This document shows positions 47,036 through 56,818 of a stretch of DNA of 64,000 nt, piece by piece. Numbering within the stretch: the stretch's first letter is position 1; the number at the start of each line of letters is the position of its first letter. This DNA comes from Zymomonas mobilis (GTDB taxonomy: Bacteria > Pseudomonadota > Alphaproteobacteria > Sphingomonadales > Sphingomonadaceae), in the NCBI RefSeq assembly GCF_006715975.1, contig NZ_VFOF01000001.1:1622001-1686000 (forward strand). The letters are read 5' to 3'. The notes below the pieces were generated by a model that was given only the letters and a program-made list of their open reading frames with translations, had not been told where the DNA came from and did no database searches. A program made the translations under genes and the position numbers.

Positions 47036-47599
47036 ATGGCAGGCAGTGTCAACAAGGTCATCTTGCTGGGTAATTTAGGGCGTGATCCAGAAGTAAGAAC
47101 CTTTAGCAATGGTAACAGAGTTGCCAATTTGAAGATTGCAACGTCTGAATCATGGCGCGACCGCAATACGGGCGAACGTCGCGAAAAAACAGAATGGCAT
47201 TCTGTCGCTATTTTCAGCGAAGGTCTGGTTAAGGTTGCCGAACAATATCTGCGTAAAGGCAGCAAGGTTTATATTGAAGGTCAGTTGCAGACCCGTAAAT
47301 GGCAGGATCAATCTGGTCAGGATCGCTATTCAACCGAAGTCGTTTTGCAGGGCTTTAATGCCAGCCTTGTGATGTTGGATGGCCGCAGCAATAGCGGTGG
47401 CGGCGATTTCAACGGCGGCGGCAATAACTTTGGTAACAGTGGTGCCGGTGCTGGCGGTGGATTTGGCGGCGGTAACGCTAGCCCGGCCAATAATGAATGG
47501 GGCAAAACCGAAAATAACTTCGGCGGTGGCGCTTCTTCTTCCAATAGCAACCATGACCCATTTGGCATGGATGATCTGGATGATGACGTTCCGTTCTAG
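47036..47599 (+). CDS. ssb: Single-stranded DNA-binding protein
   Basis: SSB coats single-stranded DNA in replication and repair. The 187-residue product has the OB-fold (about 1-110) starting [21 protein letters not shown], a Gly/Asn-rich disordered linker (about 120-175), and the acidic C-terminal tip DDLDDDVPF that binds partner proteins; the tip has Val where most have Ile. Length is normal. It is monocistronic with a strong terminator. Confidence 0.97.
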   Translation: MAGSVNKVILLGNLGRDPEVRTFSNGNRVANLKIATSESWRDRNTGERREKTEWHSVAIFSEGLVKVAEQYLRKGSKVYIEGQLQTRKWQDQSGQDRYSTEVVLQGFNASLVMLDGRSNSGGGDFNGGGNNFGNSGAGAGGGFGGGNASPANNEWGKTENNFGGGASSSNSNHDPFGMDDLDDDVPF

Positions 47600-47621
47600 G
47601 ATCTGTCCCGTCAGAATGAAT

Positions 47622-47653
47622 AAAAAAAAGCCCGATTTTGTCGGGCTTTTTTT
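47622..47653 (+). terminator. Terminator after ssb
   Basis: AAAAAAAGCCCGA and TCGGGCTTTTTTT form a 13-bp stem with a five-base loop. Confidence 0.93.
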
Positions 47654-47724
47654 ATGGTTAAGGCAATACACGCACTGGAATTTTTCTTATTGAGGCATCA
47701 ATCCTTTAAGGAAGCCAATGCTCG

Positions 47725-49566
47725 CTACTTCTTATCATCGAAAAGAGCAGCCAGTTGTTCGACAATAGCACCGCCCAACTGTTCGGCATCCATCAGCGTA
47801 ACCGCACGTTTATAATAACGGGTCACATCATGACCGATACCGATCGCCAATAATTCGACCGAGGATTTGTTTTCGATCCAGTCGATAACCTTGCGTAGAT
47901 GCTTTTCAAGAAAGCTGCTGCTGTTTACCGACAGAGTAGAATCATCCACCGGCGCACCATCGGAAATGACCATCAATATCCGACGATCTTCGGGACGTGC
48001 CATCAAGCGGTTATGCGCCCAAAGTAACGCTTCGCCGTCGATATTTTCTTTCAGCAGCCCTTCTCGCATCATCAGACCGAGCGAATTTTTCGCCCGACGC
48101 CATGGTTCATCCGCTTCTTTATAAATGATATGCCGTAAATCATTTAAGCGCCCCGGTGCCGCCGGACGGCCACCATTCATCCAGTCTTCTCGACTGTTGC
48201 CGCCCTTCCATGCTCGGGTTGTAAAGCCTAGAATTTCGGTTCTGACCCCGCAACGTTCCAGCGTTCGCGCCAAAATATCGGTAGAAAGAGCTGCAATCGA
48301 AATAGGTCGCCCACGCATGGAACCGGAATTGTCGATTAACAGTGTAACGACCGTGTCTTTGAAGCTGGCTTCTCTTTCAACCTTGTAGCTTAAAGGTAAA
48401 AGCGGGTTAGCGACGACACGGGACAAGCGCGCAGAATCCAGCAAGCCTTCATCTTGATCAAAATCCCAATGACGGTTTTGCTGTGCCTGCAAACGGCGTT
48501 GTAATCGGTTAGCAAGCCGCGTCACCATACCGTGAAGGGCTTCTAATTGTTGATCGAGATAAGCCCTGAGCCGCCGCAACTCTTCTTCGTCACAAAGGTC
48601 ATGCGCCGCAACAACTTCATCGTAACGGGTGGTGTAGATTTTATAATCAAAGGCGTTCAGCGTTAATGATTTTTCCCCTGAAGGGTCAGGCGTAATGCCT
48701 TCGCCGTCATCATCGCCGCCGCCGTCTTTTTGTTCTTCACCTTCATCGCCCTCATGGCTGGTCGAAGAGGTTATTTCGGCTTCATCGCCTTGCTGCCCCT
48801 GCCCCTTCATTTCGGGGGCGTCGCTGCCGCTTTCGGCATCGCTTTGATCGGGTTTGCTTTCGCCGCCCTTTGGGCTTTCATCCTCATCTTCGCCTTGGGC
48901 GTCATCAGAATCAGAGGGTTTGGTTTCCGGCTGATCCTGTAGCGAGAGGACTTGCAAATCCTGCAAAAATTCGAGCGCCTGACTAGCAAAAACCGATTGA
49001 TCAGCGGCCGACTGCGCCAAAGCATCCAAAGCCTGATTGGCTTTTTTATTGACCCAAGGACGCAGCAGATCTAGCGCCTTTTTCGCCGAAGCCGGTGGTG
49101 CATCACCGGTTATTTTTTCCCGCAACAATAACGGCAACGCGATATCAAGCGGCACCTCTTCCCGAATTTTGACCTGCGCCAGATTGGTTTTTGATATTTC
49201 CGCATCCAGCGCCACTTGCAAATTCTGCCGCACGCCATCCATTGCCCGAGCGCCAAGCGATTCAACCCGTGCTTGCTCTAGACCATCCAGAATATGGCTG
49301 GCCTGTGTATCGACTGGCTTTTTTGACGCATGTAATGCCGGATTATGCCATTTCGCCTTGAGAGCAAAAGAATCCGCCACGCCACGCGCCAAAGCCATAT
49401 TTTCAGGAGAAAGTGATCTGTCCGGTAAAGGCACCGAGATCACATCATCCTTCATCGAAGGGGCTTGGGTCGTAAAACGGACATCAAGGGTTGGATTATC
49501 CGCAATCGCACGGGCAACACCGCTTAAATACTGCCGGAATTTATCGAGTTGGGTATCTTCAGCCAT
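47725..49566 (-). CDS. cobT: Cobaltochelatase CobT-like subunit
   Basis: The 613-residue protein has an N-terminal helical domain, a very acidic linker (about residues 215-290, rich in Asp, Glu, Gly and Ser) and a C-terminal von Willebrand A domain with the MIDAS motif [12 protein letters not shown] (about 400). With the AAA+ protein CobS it forms the chaperone that drives cobalt insertion by CobN in aerobic cobalamin synthesis. No other cob gene is nearby, so a different role cannot be excluded. It follows cobS by 23 bases on the same strand. Confidence 0.92.
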   Translation of the reverse strand: MAEDTQLDKFRQYLSGVARAIADNPTLDVRFTTQAPSMKDDVISVPLPDRSLSPENMALARGVADSFALKAKWHNPALHASKKPVDTQASHILDGLEQARVESLGARAMDGVRQNLQVALDAEISKTNLAQVKIREEVPLDIALPLLLREKITGDAPPASAKKALDLLRPWVNKKANQALDALAQSAADQSVFASQALEFLQDLQVLSLQDQPETKPSDSDDAQGEDEDESPKGGESKPDQSDAESGSDAPEMKGQGQQGDEAEITSSTSHEGDEGEEQKDGGGDDDGEGITPDPSGEKSLTLNAFDYKIYTTRYDEVVAAHDLCDEEELRRLRAYLDQQLEALHGMVTRLANRLQRRLQAQQNRHWDFDQDEGLLDSARLSRVVANPLLPLSYKVEREASFKDTVVTLLIDNSGSMRGRPISIAALSTDILARTLERCGVRTEILGFTTRAWKGGNSREDWMNGGRPAAPGRLNDLRHIIYKEADEPWRRAKNSLGLMMREGLLKENIDGEALLWAHNRLMARPEDRRILMVISDGAPVDDSTLSVNSSSFLEKHLRKVIDWIENKSSVELLAIGIGHDVTRYYKRAVTLMDAEQLGGAIVEQLAALFDDKK

Positions 49567-49589
49567 GACGCCGGTCTTTCATCAGGAAT

Positions 49590-50579
49590 TTAGTTCAGCG
49601 ATAATTCTTGGCCGAAAACGCGCTGATAATATTCAGCCACCAACGGTCTTTCGGATTCATCACAACGGTTGAGGAAGGAAACCTTGAAGGCGAAAGCCGC
49701 GTCTTTGAAAATGGCATCATTTTCAGCCCAGCTTAGAACCGTTCTAGGGCTCATCACGGTTGAAATATCGCCATTGATAAAACCTGCACGGGTAAGATCG
49801 GCAACCTTGACCATGCGCGATATCAGCGCCTTGCCTTCTTCATTGTCATAATCGGGGCGTTTGGCCAGAATGATCTTTTCTTCGGTTTCGGAAGGCAGAT
49901 AATTCAGTCTGGTGACGATATTCCAGCGATCCATCTGGCCTTGGTTGATCTGCTGTGTGCCGTGATAAAGGCCGCTGGTATCGCCTAACCCGACGGTATT
50001 GGCTGTTGCGAATAGGCGGAAGTTAGGATTTGGGCGAATGACACGATTTTGATCTAACAGCGTTAATTTACCGCTGGTTTCCAAGACGCGTTGAATAACA
50101 AACATCACATCAGGACGACCGGCATCATATTCGTCAAAAACAAGCGCGGTCGGCGTCTGCAAAGCCCAAGGCAGAATGCCTTCCTTGAATTCGGTAATCT
50201 GCTGACCATCGCGAAGGACAATGGCGTCGCGGCCAATCAAGTCGATACGGCTGATATGAGCATCAAGATTGACGCGCATCAAAGGCCATCTCAAACGAGC
50301 AGCAATTTGTTCGATATGAGAAGATTTGCCAGTGCCGTGATAGCCTTGCACCATCACCCGCCGATTAAAGGCAAATCCGGCCAAAATTGCGAGGGTCGTT
50401 TCTTTGTCGAAAATATAAGCTGGATCGAGATCCGGCACCCGTTCATCAGCAATAGAAAAGGCAGGCACTTCCATTTCGGAATCAATGCCGAAGACATCTT
50501 TTACCTTTACCGTGATATCCGGTGCGTCGAGAACGGTCATATTGTCACCGTCGGATTGAAATTTTTCCAGCTCAGCCAT
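49590..50579 (-). CDS. cobS: Cobaltochelatase CobS-like AAA+ ATPase
   Basis: The 329-residue MoxR-like AAA+ protein shows Walker [16 protein letters not shown] (about residues 79-93), Walker [15 protein letters not shown] (about 145-158), sensor 1 region [12 protein letters not shown] and arginine-finger segment. CobS hexamers pair with CobT rings. AAGGA supports the start at 50579; an internal ATG at 50540 is possible. Gene order J-domain protein, cobS, cobT on one strand with short gaps suggests one operon. Confidence 0.94.
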   Translation of the reverse strand: MAELEKFQSDGDNMTVLDAPDITVKVKDVFGIDSEMEVPAFSIADERVPDLDPAYIFDKETTLAILAGFAFNRRVMVQGYHGTGKSSHIEQIAARLRWPLMRVNLDAHISRIDLIGRDAIVLRDGQQITEFKEGILPWALQTPTALVFDEYDAGRPDVMFVIQRVLETSGKLTLLDQNRVIRPNPNFRLFATANTVGLGDTSGLYHGTQQINQGQMDRWNIVTRLNYLPSETEEKIILAKRPDYDNEEGKALISRMVKVADLTRAGFINGDISTVMSPRTVLSWAENDAIFKDAAFAFKVSFLNRCDESERPLVAEYYQRVFGQELSLN

Positions 50580-50608
50580 GATCTTTCCTTGAGAATATCT
50601 TTATTGCA

Positions 50609-51232
50609 TTAGGCAAAAACAGCAGAGGATTTCAAATGAGTATAGGCGGCGATAACATCCTGTAATGCCTTCTCATATGAGCGATTGCCTCCATTGCGGT
50701 CGGGATGATAACGCCTCAGCAATTCAGCATACCGTTTCCGAAGTTTACGCCGATCACCATCGGCTTCAAGTCCCAGAGTTTTTAAGGCTTTTTCATCCGA
50801 AGGGGAAACGCGCTTTCCGGTTTTGCGATGAAAAAAACTTTTATCGCCTGATCGTTTGAAGCGGGCAGCGATTGCATCCAGTGGATCTTGGAAGTCAGCC
50901 CATCGAGGCGGTGGTGTCGTGCCATTGGTCGCAAAAGCGCGGCTTTCCGTTTCCCATCCACTATAAGGCCGTTGCGCCTGATAGATTTCGTCTTGGTTCA
51001 TGCCTTCGAAGAAATTATAGCTGTTATTGAAGGCACGCACATGTTCAAGGCAGAACCAGTGCCAACGGCTATCGCCCCCTGAAGGGGGTGTTTCTCCGGC
51101 GTGACGTGGCGCTTTGAATTCGCCAGCGCGGTCGCATCCCAGATGTTCGCAGAGCCGATCGTGGCCTGAAACACGCCCGTGGAATCGTTCTGAAGTGCTT
51201 TTTCTGTCTCGTTCCGCCAAACTTGTCCCCAT
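50609..51232 (-). CDS. J-domain (DnaJ-like) protein
   Basis: The 207-residue protein has a C-terminal J domain (about 145-200) with the HPD tripeptide in LLRRYHPDRNGG, which stimulates the ATPase of DnaK. Ahead of it, CEHLGCDRAGEF and HWFCLEHVRAFN place three Cys and two His so that a zinc site is possible. The protein lacks the Gly-rich and zinc-finger domains of DnaJ itself. Similar short J proteins precede cobS in sphingomonads, which suggests a role in assembling CobS-CobT; that link is inference. It is divergent from the TetR gene. Confidence 0.9.
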   Translation of the reverse strand: MGTSLAERDRKSTSERFHGRVSGHDRLCEHLGCDRAGEFKAPRHAGETPPSGGDSRWHWFCLEHVRAFNNSYNFFEGMNQDEIYQAQRPYSGWETESRAFATNGTTPPPRWADFQDPLDAIAARFKRSGDKSFFHRKTGKRVSPSDEKALKTLGLEADGDRRKLRKRYAELLRRYHPDRNGGNRSYEKALQDVIAAYTHLKSSAVFA

Positions 51233-51327
51233 ATGTCGGCTCTTGGAATATCGAAGTTGAAGAGCCTGATCCTTTCCTGTTTTGCGATATCCTTCTTAGA
51301 TATAGCTTGAAAGCAAAAAAAATCTAG

Positions 51328-51353
51328 TTTAATTCCATCCAGACGGAATGAAA
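51328..51353. promoter_or_regulatory. Candidate TetR-family operator
   Basis: TTTAATTCC and GGAATGAAA form a near-perfect 9-bp inverted repeat (8 of 9) with an 8-base spacer, 13 bases before the TetR-family start codon. TetR proteins commonly bind such 20-30 bp palindromes and repress their own gene. It also lies between the divergent J-domain and TetR genes. Confidence 0.55.
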
Positions 51354-51366
51354 CCAAGAGGTATAT

Positions 51367-51933
51367 ATGGCGCGCCCTAGAACCATTGACAGGGAAAGAG
51401 TCTTGAAATGTGCAGAGCAGCTTGTCCAAAGAGCAGGTGCATCGGCCATGACTCTGGATGCAGTGGCGAAAGAGGCAGGCATTACCAAAGGCGGTTTACA
51501 ATATTGTTTTGGCAGTAAAGAAGACTTGATTACGGCCTTGATCGATCGTTGGATCTCGGCATTCGATAATGAAGTTGAAGAATATACCAAAGCAGATAAG
51601 AGCCCGTCGGGGCAAGCCCGTGCCTATGTGCAGCTTTGCAGTCAGATTGATGATGCAACAAGTGCCCGTATGGTGGGATTGCTGGTCACTTTGCTGCAAT
51701 CACCAAGCCATCTTCAGAAAATACAGGCGTGGTATGCAAAGTGGCTGGGTAAAAATTTAGGAGATTCGGACGAAGCGCGGCACATCAGAACGATGCTTTT
51801 TGCCGCCGAGGGGGCGTTCTTTCTGAGGAGTATCGGTTTTATTAAAATTCCGGAAACCGAATGGGATGCCGTTTTCACCGATATCAAAAAAATGGTTCCA
51901 CTGGCAAAAGCTGGCGGCACATCAGTAAAGTAA
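51367..51933 (+). CDS. TetR/AcrR-family transcriptional regulator
   Basis: The 188-residue protein has an N-terminal helix-turn-helix domain (about residues 8-54: ILKCAEQLVQRAGASAMTLDAVAKEAGITKGGLQYCF split over two helices) and a C-terminal ligand domain that matches a TetR C-terminal dimerisation fold. AGAGG precedes the start. It is followed by the squalene-hopene cyclase gene after 18 bases, probably as one transcript, so it may regulate the cyclase or the divergent J-domain gene. Ligand unknown. Confidence 0.92.
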   Translation: MARPRTIDRERVLKCAEQLVQRAGASAMTLDAVAKEAGITKGGLQYCFGSKEDLITALIDRWISAFDNEVEEYTKADKSPSGQARAYVQLCSQIDDATSARMVGLLVTLLQSPSHLQKIQAWYAKWLGKNLGDSDEARHIRTMLFAAEGAFFLRSIGFIKIPETEWDAVFTDIKKMVPLAKAGGTSVK

Positions 51934-51951
51934 AACATTTGTCTGTTTCGT

Positions 51952-54126
51952 ATGGGTGTTGACAGAATGAACACGATAAGTCGCATATTGAAGAAAAAGA
52001 TTTTCGGTGCCGAAAAAGCGCCGCAGAAAGCTTATTCCGATACCATAGTCGTAACGGATCACCATAGAAGGGCAAATGGCAACGAGCCCACAGCCAAGGG
52101 CGATACATCGATATTCAAAGCTATGGGGAATAGCCTGAATAACACGTTGTTTTCGGCTTGTGATTGGCTGATCGGACAGCAAAAACCTGATGGTCATTGG
52201 GTGGGCGCGGTTGAATCCAATGCATCGATGGAAGCAGAATGGTGTCTAGCTTTATGGTTTTTAGGCCTTGAAGATCACCCGCTTCGCCCGCGTTTAGGCA
52301 ATGCCCTTCTCGAAATGCAGCGTGAAGATGGGTCTTGGGGTGTTTATCATGGTGCCGGTAACGGCGATATCAATGCGACAGTAGAAGCCTATGCGGCGTT
52401 GCGTTCATTAGGATATTCGGAAGATGATCCCATTCTAACGAAAGCCAGTGCATGGATTGCGGCGAAAGGCGGATTGAGAAATATTCGCGTCTTTACGCGC
52501 TATTGGTTGGCATTGATCGGGGAATGGCCGTGGGAAAAAACCCCTAACCTGCCCCCTGAAATTATTTGGTTTCCCGATAATTTTGTCTTTTCGATTTATA
52601 ATTTCGCACAATGGGCACGGGCAACCATGGTGCCGATCGCGATTTTGTCAGCGAGACGACCAAGCCGTCCGTTGCGCCCCCAAGACCGTTTGGATGCGTT
52701 GTTTCCTGAAGGCCGACAGAATTTTGATTACGAACTTCCGAAAAAGGAAGGTGCTGATCTCTGGTCGCATTTTTTCCGGACGACCGATCGCGGCTTACAC
52801 TGGTTTCAATCGACTTTTTTGAAACGCAATACGTTGCGTGAAGCCGCCATCCGTCATGTTTTGGAATGGATTATTCGTCATCAAGATGCTGATGGTGGTT
52901 GGGGTGGCATTCAGCCGCCTTGGGTTTACGGATTGATGGCGTTGCATGGCGAAGGATACCAGCTTTATCATCCCGTAATGGCGAAGGCACTGGCTGCCCT
53001 TGATGATCCCGGTTGGCGGCATGACAAAGGCGATGCGTCTTGGATACAGGCGACCAATAGTCCGGTTTGGGATACGATGTTGGCTTTGATGGCGTTGCGA
53101 GATGCCAAAGCCGAAGATCGTTTCACGCCAGAAATGGATAAGGCCGCCGATTGGCTGTTAGAACGTCAAATTCGCGTTAAGGGCGATTGGTCAATCAAGA
53201 TGCCCGATGTCGAACCCGGCGGCTGGGCATTCCAATATGCCAATGATCGTTATCCCGATACCGATGATACCGCGGTCGCCTTGATTGCGCTGGCGTCTTA
53301 TCGTGACAAAGAAGAGTGGAAAGAAAAAGGCATTGAAGATGCCATTGACCGTGCGGTTAATTGGTTAGTCGCGATGCAAAGCGAAGGCGGCGGTTGGGGC
53401 GCATTCGATAAGGATAACAGCAAGAGCATTCTTTCGAAAATTCCGTTTTGTGATTTTGGCGAATCCATTGATCCGCCTTCGGTCGATGTGACGGCGCATA
53501 TTTTGGAAGCCTTTGGCACGCTGGGGCTGCCGCGCGAGATGCCAGCCATTCAAAAAGCTTTGGAGTATATCCGCGCAGAGCAGGAAACGAATGGCCCTTG
53601 GTTTGGGCGTTGGGGTGTTAATTATCTTTATGGCACCGGCGCGGTTTTGCCTGCATTGGCGGCCATCGGTGAAGATATGAGCCAGCCTTATATCACCAAA
53701 GCCTGTGACTGGCTGGTCGCTTGCCAACAGGAAAATGGTGGTTGGGGTGAAAGCTGTGCTTCTTATATGGAGATTGACTCTATTGGAAAGGGAGACACAA
53801 CCCCGTCACAGACCGCATGGGCGTTAATGGGATTGATCGCCGCCAATCGGCCAGAAGATTATGACGCGATTGCCAAAGGTTGCCGTTATTTGATTGACGA
53901 GCAGCAGCAAGATGGAAGCTGGCAAGAGGACGAATTCACTGGAACCGGATTCCCCGGATATGGGGTTGGCCAGACGATCAAACTGGATGATCCGGCTTTG
54001 TCAAAGCGGCTGCTTCAGGGTGCAGAACTGTCACGTGCTTTTATGCTGCGTTATGATTTTTATCGGCAGTTTTTCCCGATTATGGCGCTAAGCCGCGCGG
54101 CTCGATTGATGCATACAGAAATGTAA
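51952..54126 (+). CDS. shc: Squalene-hopene cyclase
   Basis: The enzyme cyclises squalene to hopene and hopanol, the first step to hopanoids, as a monotopic inner-membrane dimer. The 724-residue product has the catalytic DTDD acid motif (about residues 436-439, inside YPDTDDTAVAL) and many QW repeats such as QKPDGHW, QREDGSWG, QDADGGWGG, QSEGGGWGAF and QQENGGWGE. About 60 basic, poorly conserved residues precede the first QW repeat, longer than in the roughly 630-residue classical enzyme. Z. mobilis is known to have two cyclases; from memory this corresponds to the one outside the hpn cluster, whose product has been studied for cyclising monoterpenoids such as citronellal. No hpn genes are adjacent. 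A second ATG is at 51967. Confidence 0.95.
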   Translation: MGVDRMNTISRILKKKIFGAEKAPQKAYSDTIVVTDHHRRANGNEPTAKGDTSIFKAMGNSLNNTLFSACDWLIGQQKPDGHWVGAVESNASMEAEWCLALWFLGLEDHPLRPRLGNALLEMQREDGSWGVYHGAGNGDINATVEAYAALRSLGYSEDDPILTKASAWIAAKGGLRNIRVFTRYWLALIGEWPWEKTPNLPPEIIWFPDNFVFSIYNFAQWARATMVPIAILSARRPSRPLRPQDRLDALFPEGRQNFDYELPKKEGADLWSHFFRTTDRGLHWFQSTFLKRNTLREAAIRHVLEWIIRHQDADGGWGGIQPPWVYGLMALHGEGYQLYHPVMAKALAALDDPGWRHDKGDASWIQATNSPVWDTMLALMALRDAKAEDRFTPEMDKAADWLLERQIRVKGDWSIKMPDVEPGGWAFQYANDRYPDTDDTAVALIALASYRDKEEWKEKGIEDAIDRAVNWLVAMQSEGGGWGAFDKDNSKSILSKIPFCDFGESIDPPSVDVTAHILEAFGTLGLPREMPAIQKALEYIRAEQETNGPWFGRWGVNYLYGTGAVLPALAAIGEDMSQPYITKACDWLVACQQENGGWGESCASYMEIDSIGKGDTTPSQTAWALMGLIAANRPEDYDAIAKGCRYLIDEQQQDGSWQEDEFTGTGFPGYGVGQTIKLDDPALSKRLLQGAELSRAFMLRYDFYRQFFPIMALSRAARLMHTEM

Positions 54127-54472
54127 TTTTGCGCCTTTTCATTTTTTTGCGGGATAAAAAATAAAAGGGCAAAGACGCTTTCAATAGAAGGGCATCGCGT
54201 CAGTTTTTGATCTAAAATTCTGGAAATCGGCGGCGATAGCCGAAGAATTTTATGTCAGAACTGAATGCGATGTCCTTTTTAATGTTACGAAATGAGGTCT
54301 TTTTTCAGTTATTTTGAATTTTTTAAAAAACGAGTAGAATAGAACAATTGAAAAAAAGATTGATTCAGCCGCCGGATTTAGGACTGAATTTTTAGCCCAA
54401 GCTAGAAAATTTATAAATCATCTCGATTTAGAGTAGGCTATCATCCCAGCAAAACCGAAGGGGAAGCCTTTT
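54127..54472. other. Intergenic gap after shc
   Basis: No gene seen. A weak hairpin with a T-run (54363-54393) and AT-rich DNA are present. AAGGGGAA at the right end is the ribosome-binding site of the BolA-family gene. Confidence 0.5.
54363..54393 (+). terminator. Weak terminator-like hairpin
   Basis: ATTCAG and CTGAAT with further partial CC/GG pairing in the loop, followed by TTTT. It is 237 bases after shc, so it may end the shc transcript or an unseen small RNA. Confidence 0.4.
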
Positions 54473-54769
54473 ATGAATATGCAGAACCCATCTGATGCCA
54501 CGTTAAAGCCGGTCGCAAGCCTGATAAAGGCGCGTTTGGAAGCCGCTTTTTCACCCAAAAAACTGATTATCGAAGATGACAGCAACAAACATGCTGGTCA
54601 TGCCGGTCATCAGCATCGGAGCGAAAGTCATTTTACAGTGACGGTTGTTGCCCAAGCATTTGAAAATGAAAGTCGAATCAGTCGCGAAAGAATGGTGCAT
54701 AAGGCATTAGGCGACCTGTTACCCGACCGGATTCATGCTTTAAGACTGAAACTGAGCCCTCCTGCCTGA
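54473..54769 (+). CDS. BolA-family protein
   Basis: The 98-residue product has the BolA fold: SLIKARLEAAFSPKKLIIEDDS, a His-rich loop HAGHAGHQHRSESHF, then VVAQAFENESRISRERMVHKALGDLLPDRIHALRLKL split over residues 58-96. The conserved His in the loop and the RxxxV(H/Y)xxL helix are present. BolA proteins pair with monothiol glutaredoxins and bind [2Fe-2S] clusters. The extra histidines (five) in the loop are more than usual. It has a good ribosome-binding site and lies 98 bases before hisG. Confidence 0.9.
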   Translation: MNMQNPSDATLKPVASLIKARLEAAFSPKKLIIEDDSNKHAGHAGHQHRSESHFTVTVVAQAFENESRISRERMVHKALGDLLPDRIHALRLKLSPPA

Positions 54770-54867
54770 CAGGAATAGCCCGACTTCCATTTTATCTGTT
54801 TTTTTATCGCCTTTTTATGTCGCCTTTTCTTGCTGAATAGGGCTGCAAGGGGTATGGAACCTCCATC

Positions 54868-55536
54868 ATGACTAAACCGCTTGTCTTTGCTATCCCGAAA
54901 GGTCGTATTCTGAAAGAAGCGCTTCCCATGCTGGAAGCCGCCGGTATCATTCCTGAATCGGCCTTTTTGGATAAAGAAAGCCGGTTGCTGCGCTTCAAAA
55001 CGAACCGCCCCGATGTCGAAATCATTCGGGTTCGAGCTTTCGATGTCGCAACCTTTGTTGCACATGGTGCTGCCCAGATGGGCATCGTCGGTTCTGATGT
55101 TATTGAAGAATTCAGCTATCCCGAGCTTTATGCGCCAGTAGACCTCAATATCGGTCACTGTCGTCTTTCTATAGCGGAGCCGAAGAGGCTTGCTCAGGAC
55201 GATGACCCACGTGAATGGAGCCATGTCCGTGTTGCTACCAAATACCCGCATTTGACGCATCGACATTTCGAGGCTCGCGGGGTTCAGGCAGAGTGTATCA
55301 AACTCAATGGGGCGATGGAAATTGCCCCTGCTCTGGGTCTTGCGGGCCGGATTGTCGATCTCGTCTCGTCGGGGCGCACTTTGGAAGAGAATGGGTTGGT
55401 TGAAGTCGAAAGAATTATGCCGATTTCTGCCCGCCTCGTTGTCAATCGTGCCGCATTTAAAATGCGGGCTGGCGATATTGCGCCCTTGGTTGAAAATTTC
55501 CGCCGTTTGGTAGGAGTAGCGGATAATGTTGCTTAA
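54868..55536 (+). CDS. hisG: ATP phosphoribosyltransferase, short form
   Basis: HisG condenses ATP and PRPP, the first committed step of histidine synthesis. The 222-residue protein is the short form: it has [16 protein letters not shown], the PRPP-binding loop near [21 protein letters not shown], and lacks the C-terminal histidine-binding regulatory domain of the roughly 300-residue long form. Short-form HisG needs HisZ as regulatory partner in other bacteria; HisZ is not in this window and hisS here looks like the true synthetase. It overlaps hisD by 11 bases. Confidence 0.95.
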   Translation: MTKPLVFAIPKGRILKEALPMLEAAGIIPESAFLDKESRLLRFKTNRPDVEIIRVRAFDVATFVAHGAAQMGIVGSDVIEEFSYPELYAPVDLNIGHCRLSIAEPKRLAQDDDPREWSHVRVATKYPHLTHRHFEARGVQAECIKLNGAMEIAPALGLAGRIVDLVSSGRTLEENGLVEVERIMPISARLVVNRAAFKMRAGDIAPLVENFRRLVGVADNVA

Positions 55537-56815
55537 TTTAGATAGCCGCAAGGCCGATTTTGAAACCGATTTTGCTCGGTTAGTCGATGAAAGACGGGAA
55601 AGCGAAGGCGATGTTTCCCGCGATGTTTCCGCCATTATTGCCGATGTTAAAAAACGTGGTGATGTGGCGATTGCCGAATTAACCCAGAAATTTGATCGTC
55701 ATGATCTGAATAAGGGTGGATGGCAGCTCACCAAAGAAGAAATTAAAGAAGCTTGTGATAACCTGCCTTCTGAATTGATGGATGCTTTGAAGTTGGCCGC
55801 GACCCGTATTCGGTATTGTCACGAAAATCAGTTGCCGCAAAGCAGTGAAATGACCGATGCCGCCGGTGTCCGTATGGGCGTCCGTTGGCAGGCCGTTGAA
55901 GCCGCCGGTCTTTATGTACCAGGTGGACGCGCCGCCTATTGTTCATCGGTTTTGATGAATGCGGTACCGGCAAAGGTTGCCGGTGTAAAACGTCTGGTTA
56001 TGGTTACCCCGACGCATGATGGTTTTATTAACCCAGCCGTCATTGCAGCCGCAGTGATTGCAGAAGTCGATGAAATCTGGAAAATTGGTGGTGCGCAGGC
56101 AATCGCCGCTTTGGCTTTAGGCACCGAAAAGATCAAACCTGTTGATGTTGTGGTAGGCCCCGGTAACGCATGGGTCGCCGAAGCCAAACGCCAGCTTTAT
56201 GGTCAGGTCGGCATTGATATGGTTGCGGGCCCGTCCGAAATCGTAGTTGTTGCCGATAAGGATAATGATCCCGAATGGTTGGCCGCTGACCTTCTTAGTC
56301 AGGCCGAGCATGACCCGACGAGCCAGTCCATTTTGATTTCTGATTCAGAAGCTTTGATTGAGAAAACGATCGAAGCCGTCGAAAGAAGACTAGAAAAGCT
56401 GGAAACGCAAAAAGTTGCCCGCGAAAGCTGGGAAAAACATGGTGCGACTATTCTGGTGCAGTCACTGGATGAAGCCCCTGTTTTGGTTGACCGTCTGGCT
56501 CCGGAACATCTTGAATTGGCGGTTGCCAATCCTGATGCGCTTTTTGCCAATGTGCACCACTCTGGTTCGGTCTTCCTTGGCCGTTACACGCCGGAAGCCA
56601 TTGGTGATTATGTTGGGGGCCCGAACCACGTTTTGCCGACCGGTCGGCGTGCGCGTTTCTCTTCTGGTTTGTCGGTTATAGACTTTATGAAGCGCACCAC
56701 CTATCTTAATTGTTCGCAAGAAGCGTTAGAGAAAATTGGCCCTGCGGCTGTGACCTTGGCTAAGGCTGAAGGCCTGCCCGCTCATGCTGAATCTGTGATA
56801 TCAAGGCTTAAATAA
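55526..56815 (+). CDS. hisD: Histidinol dehydrogenase
   Basis: HisD oxidises histidinol twice with NAD to histidine, the last two steps. The 429-residue zinc enzyme has [27 protein letters not shown] (about 128-155), the signature [14 protein letters not shown] (about 231-244) and zinc ligands [10 protein letters not shown] and the downstream PEHLELA segment. Length is normal. It is in the hisG-hisD-nusB run on the plus strand, an arrangement seen in many alphaproteobacteria. Confidence 0.97.
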   Translation: MLLNLDSRKADFETDFARLVDERRESEGDVSRDVSAIIADVKKRGDVAIAELTQKFDRHDLNKGGWQLTKEEIKEACDNLPSELMDALKLAATRIRYCHENQLPQSSEMTDAAGVRMGVRWQAVEAAGLYVPGGRAAYCSSVLMNAVPAKVAGVKRLVMVTPTHDGFINPAVIAAAVIAEVDEIWKIGGAQAIAALALGTEKIKPVDVVVGPGNAWVAEAKRQLYGQVGIDMVAGPSEIVVVADKDNDPEWLAADLLSQAEHDPTSQSILISDSEALIEKTIEAVERRLEKLETQKVARESWEKHGATILVQSLDEAPVLVDRLAPEHLELAVANPDALFANVHHSGSVFLGRYTPEAIGDYVGGPNHVLPTGRRARFSSGLSVIDFMKRTTYLNCSQEALEKIGPAAVTLAKAEGLPAHAESVISRLK

Positions 56816-56818
56816 TAT

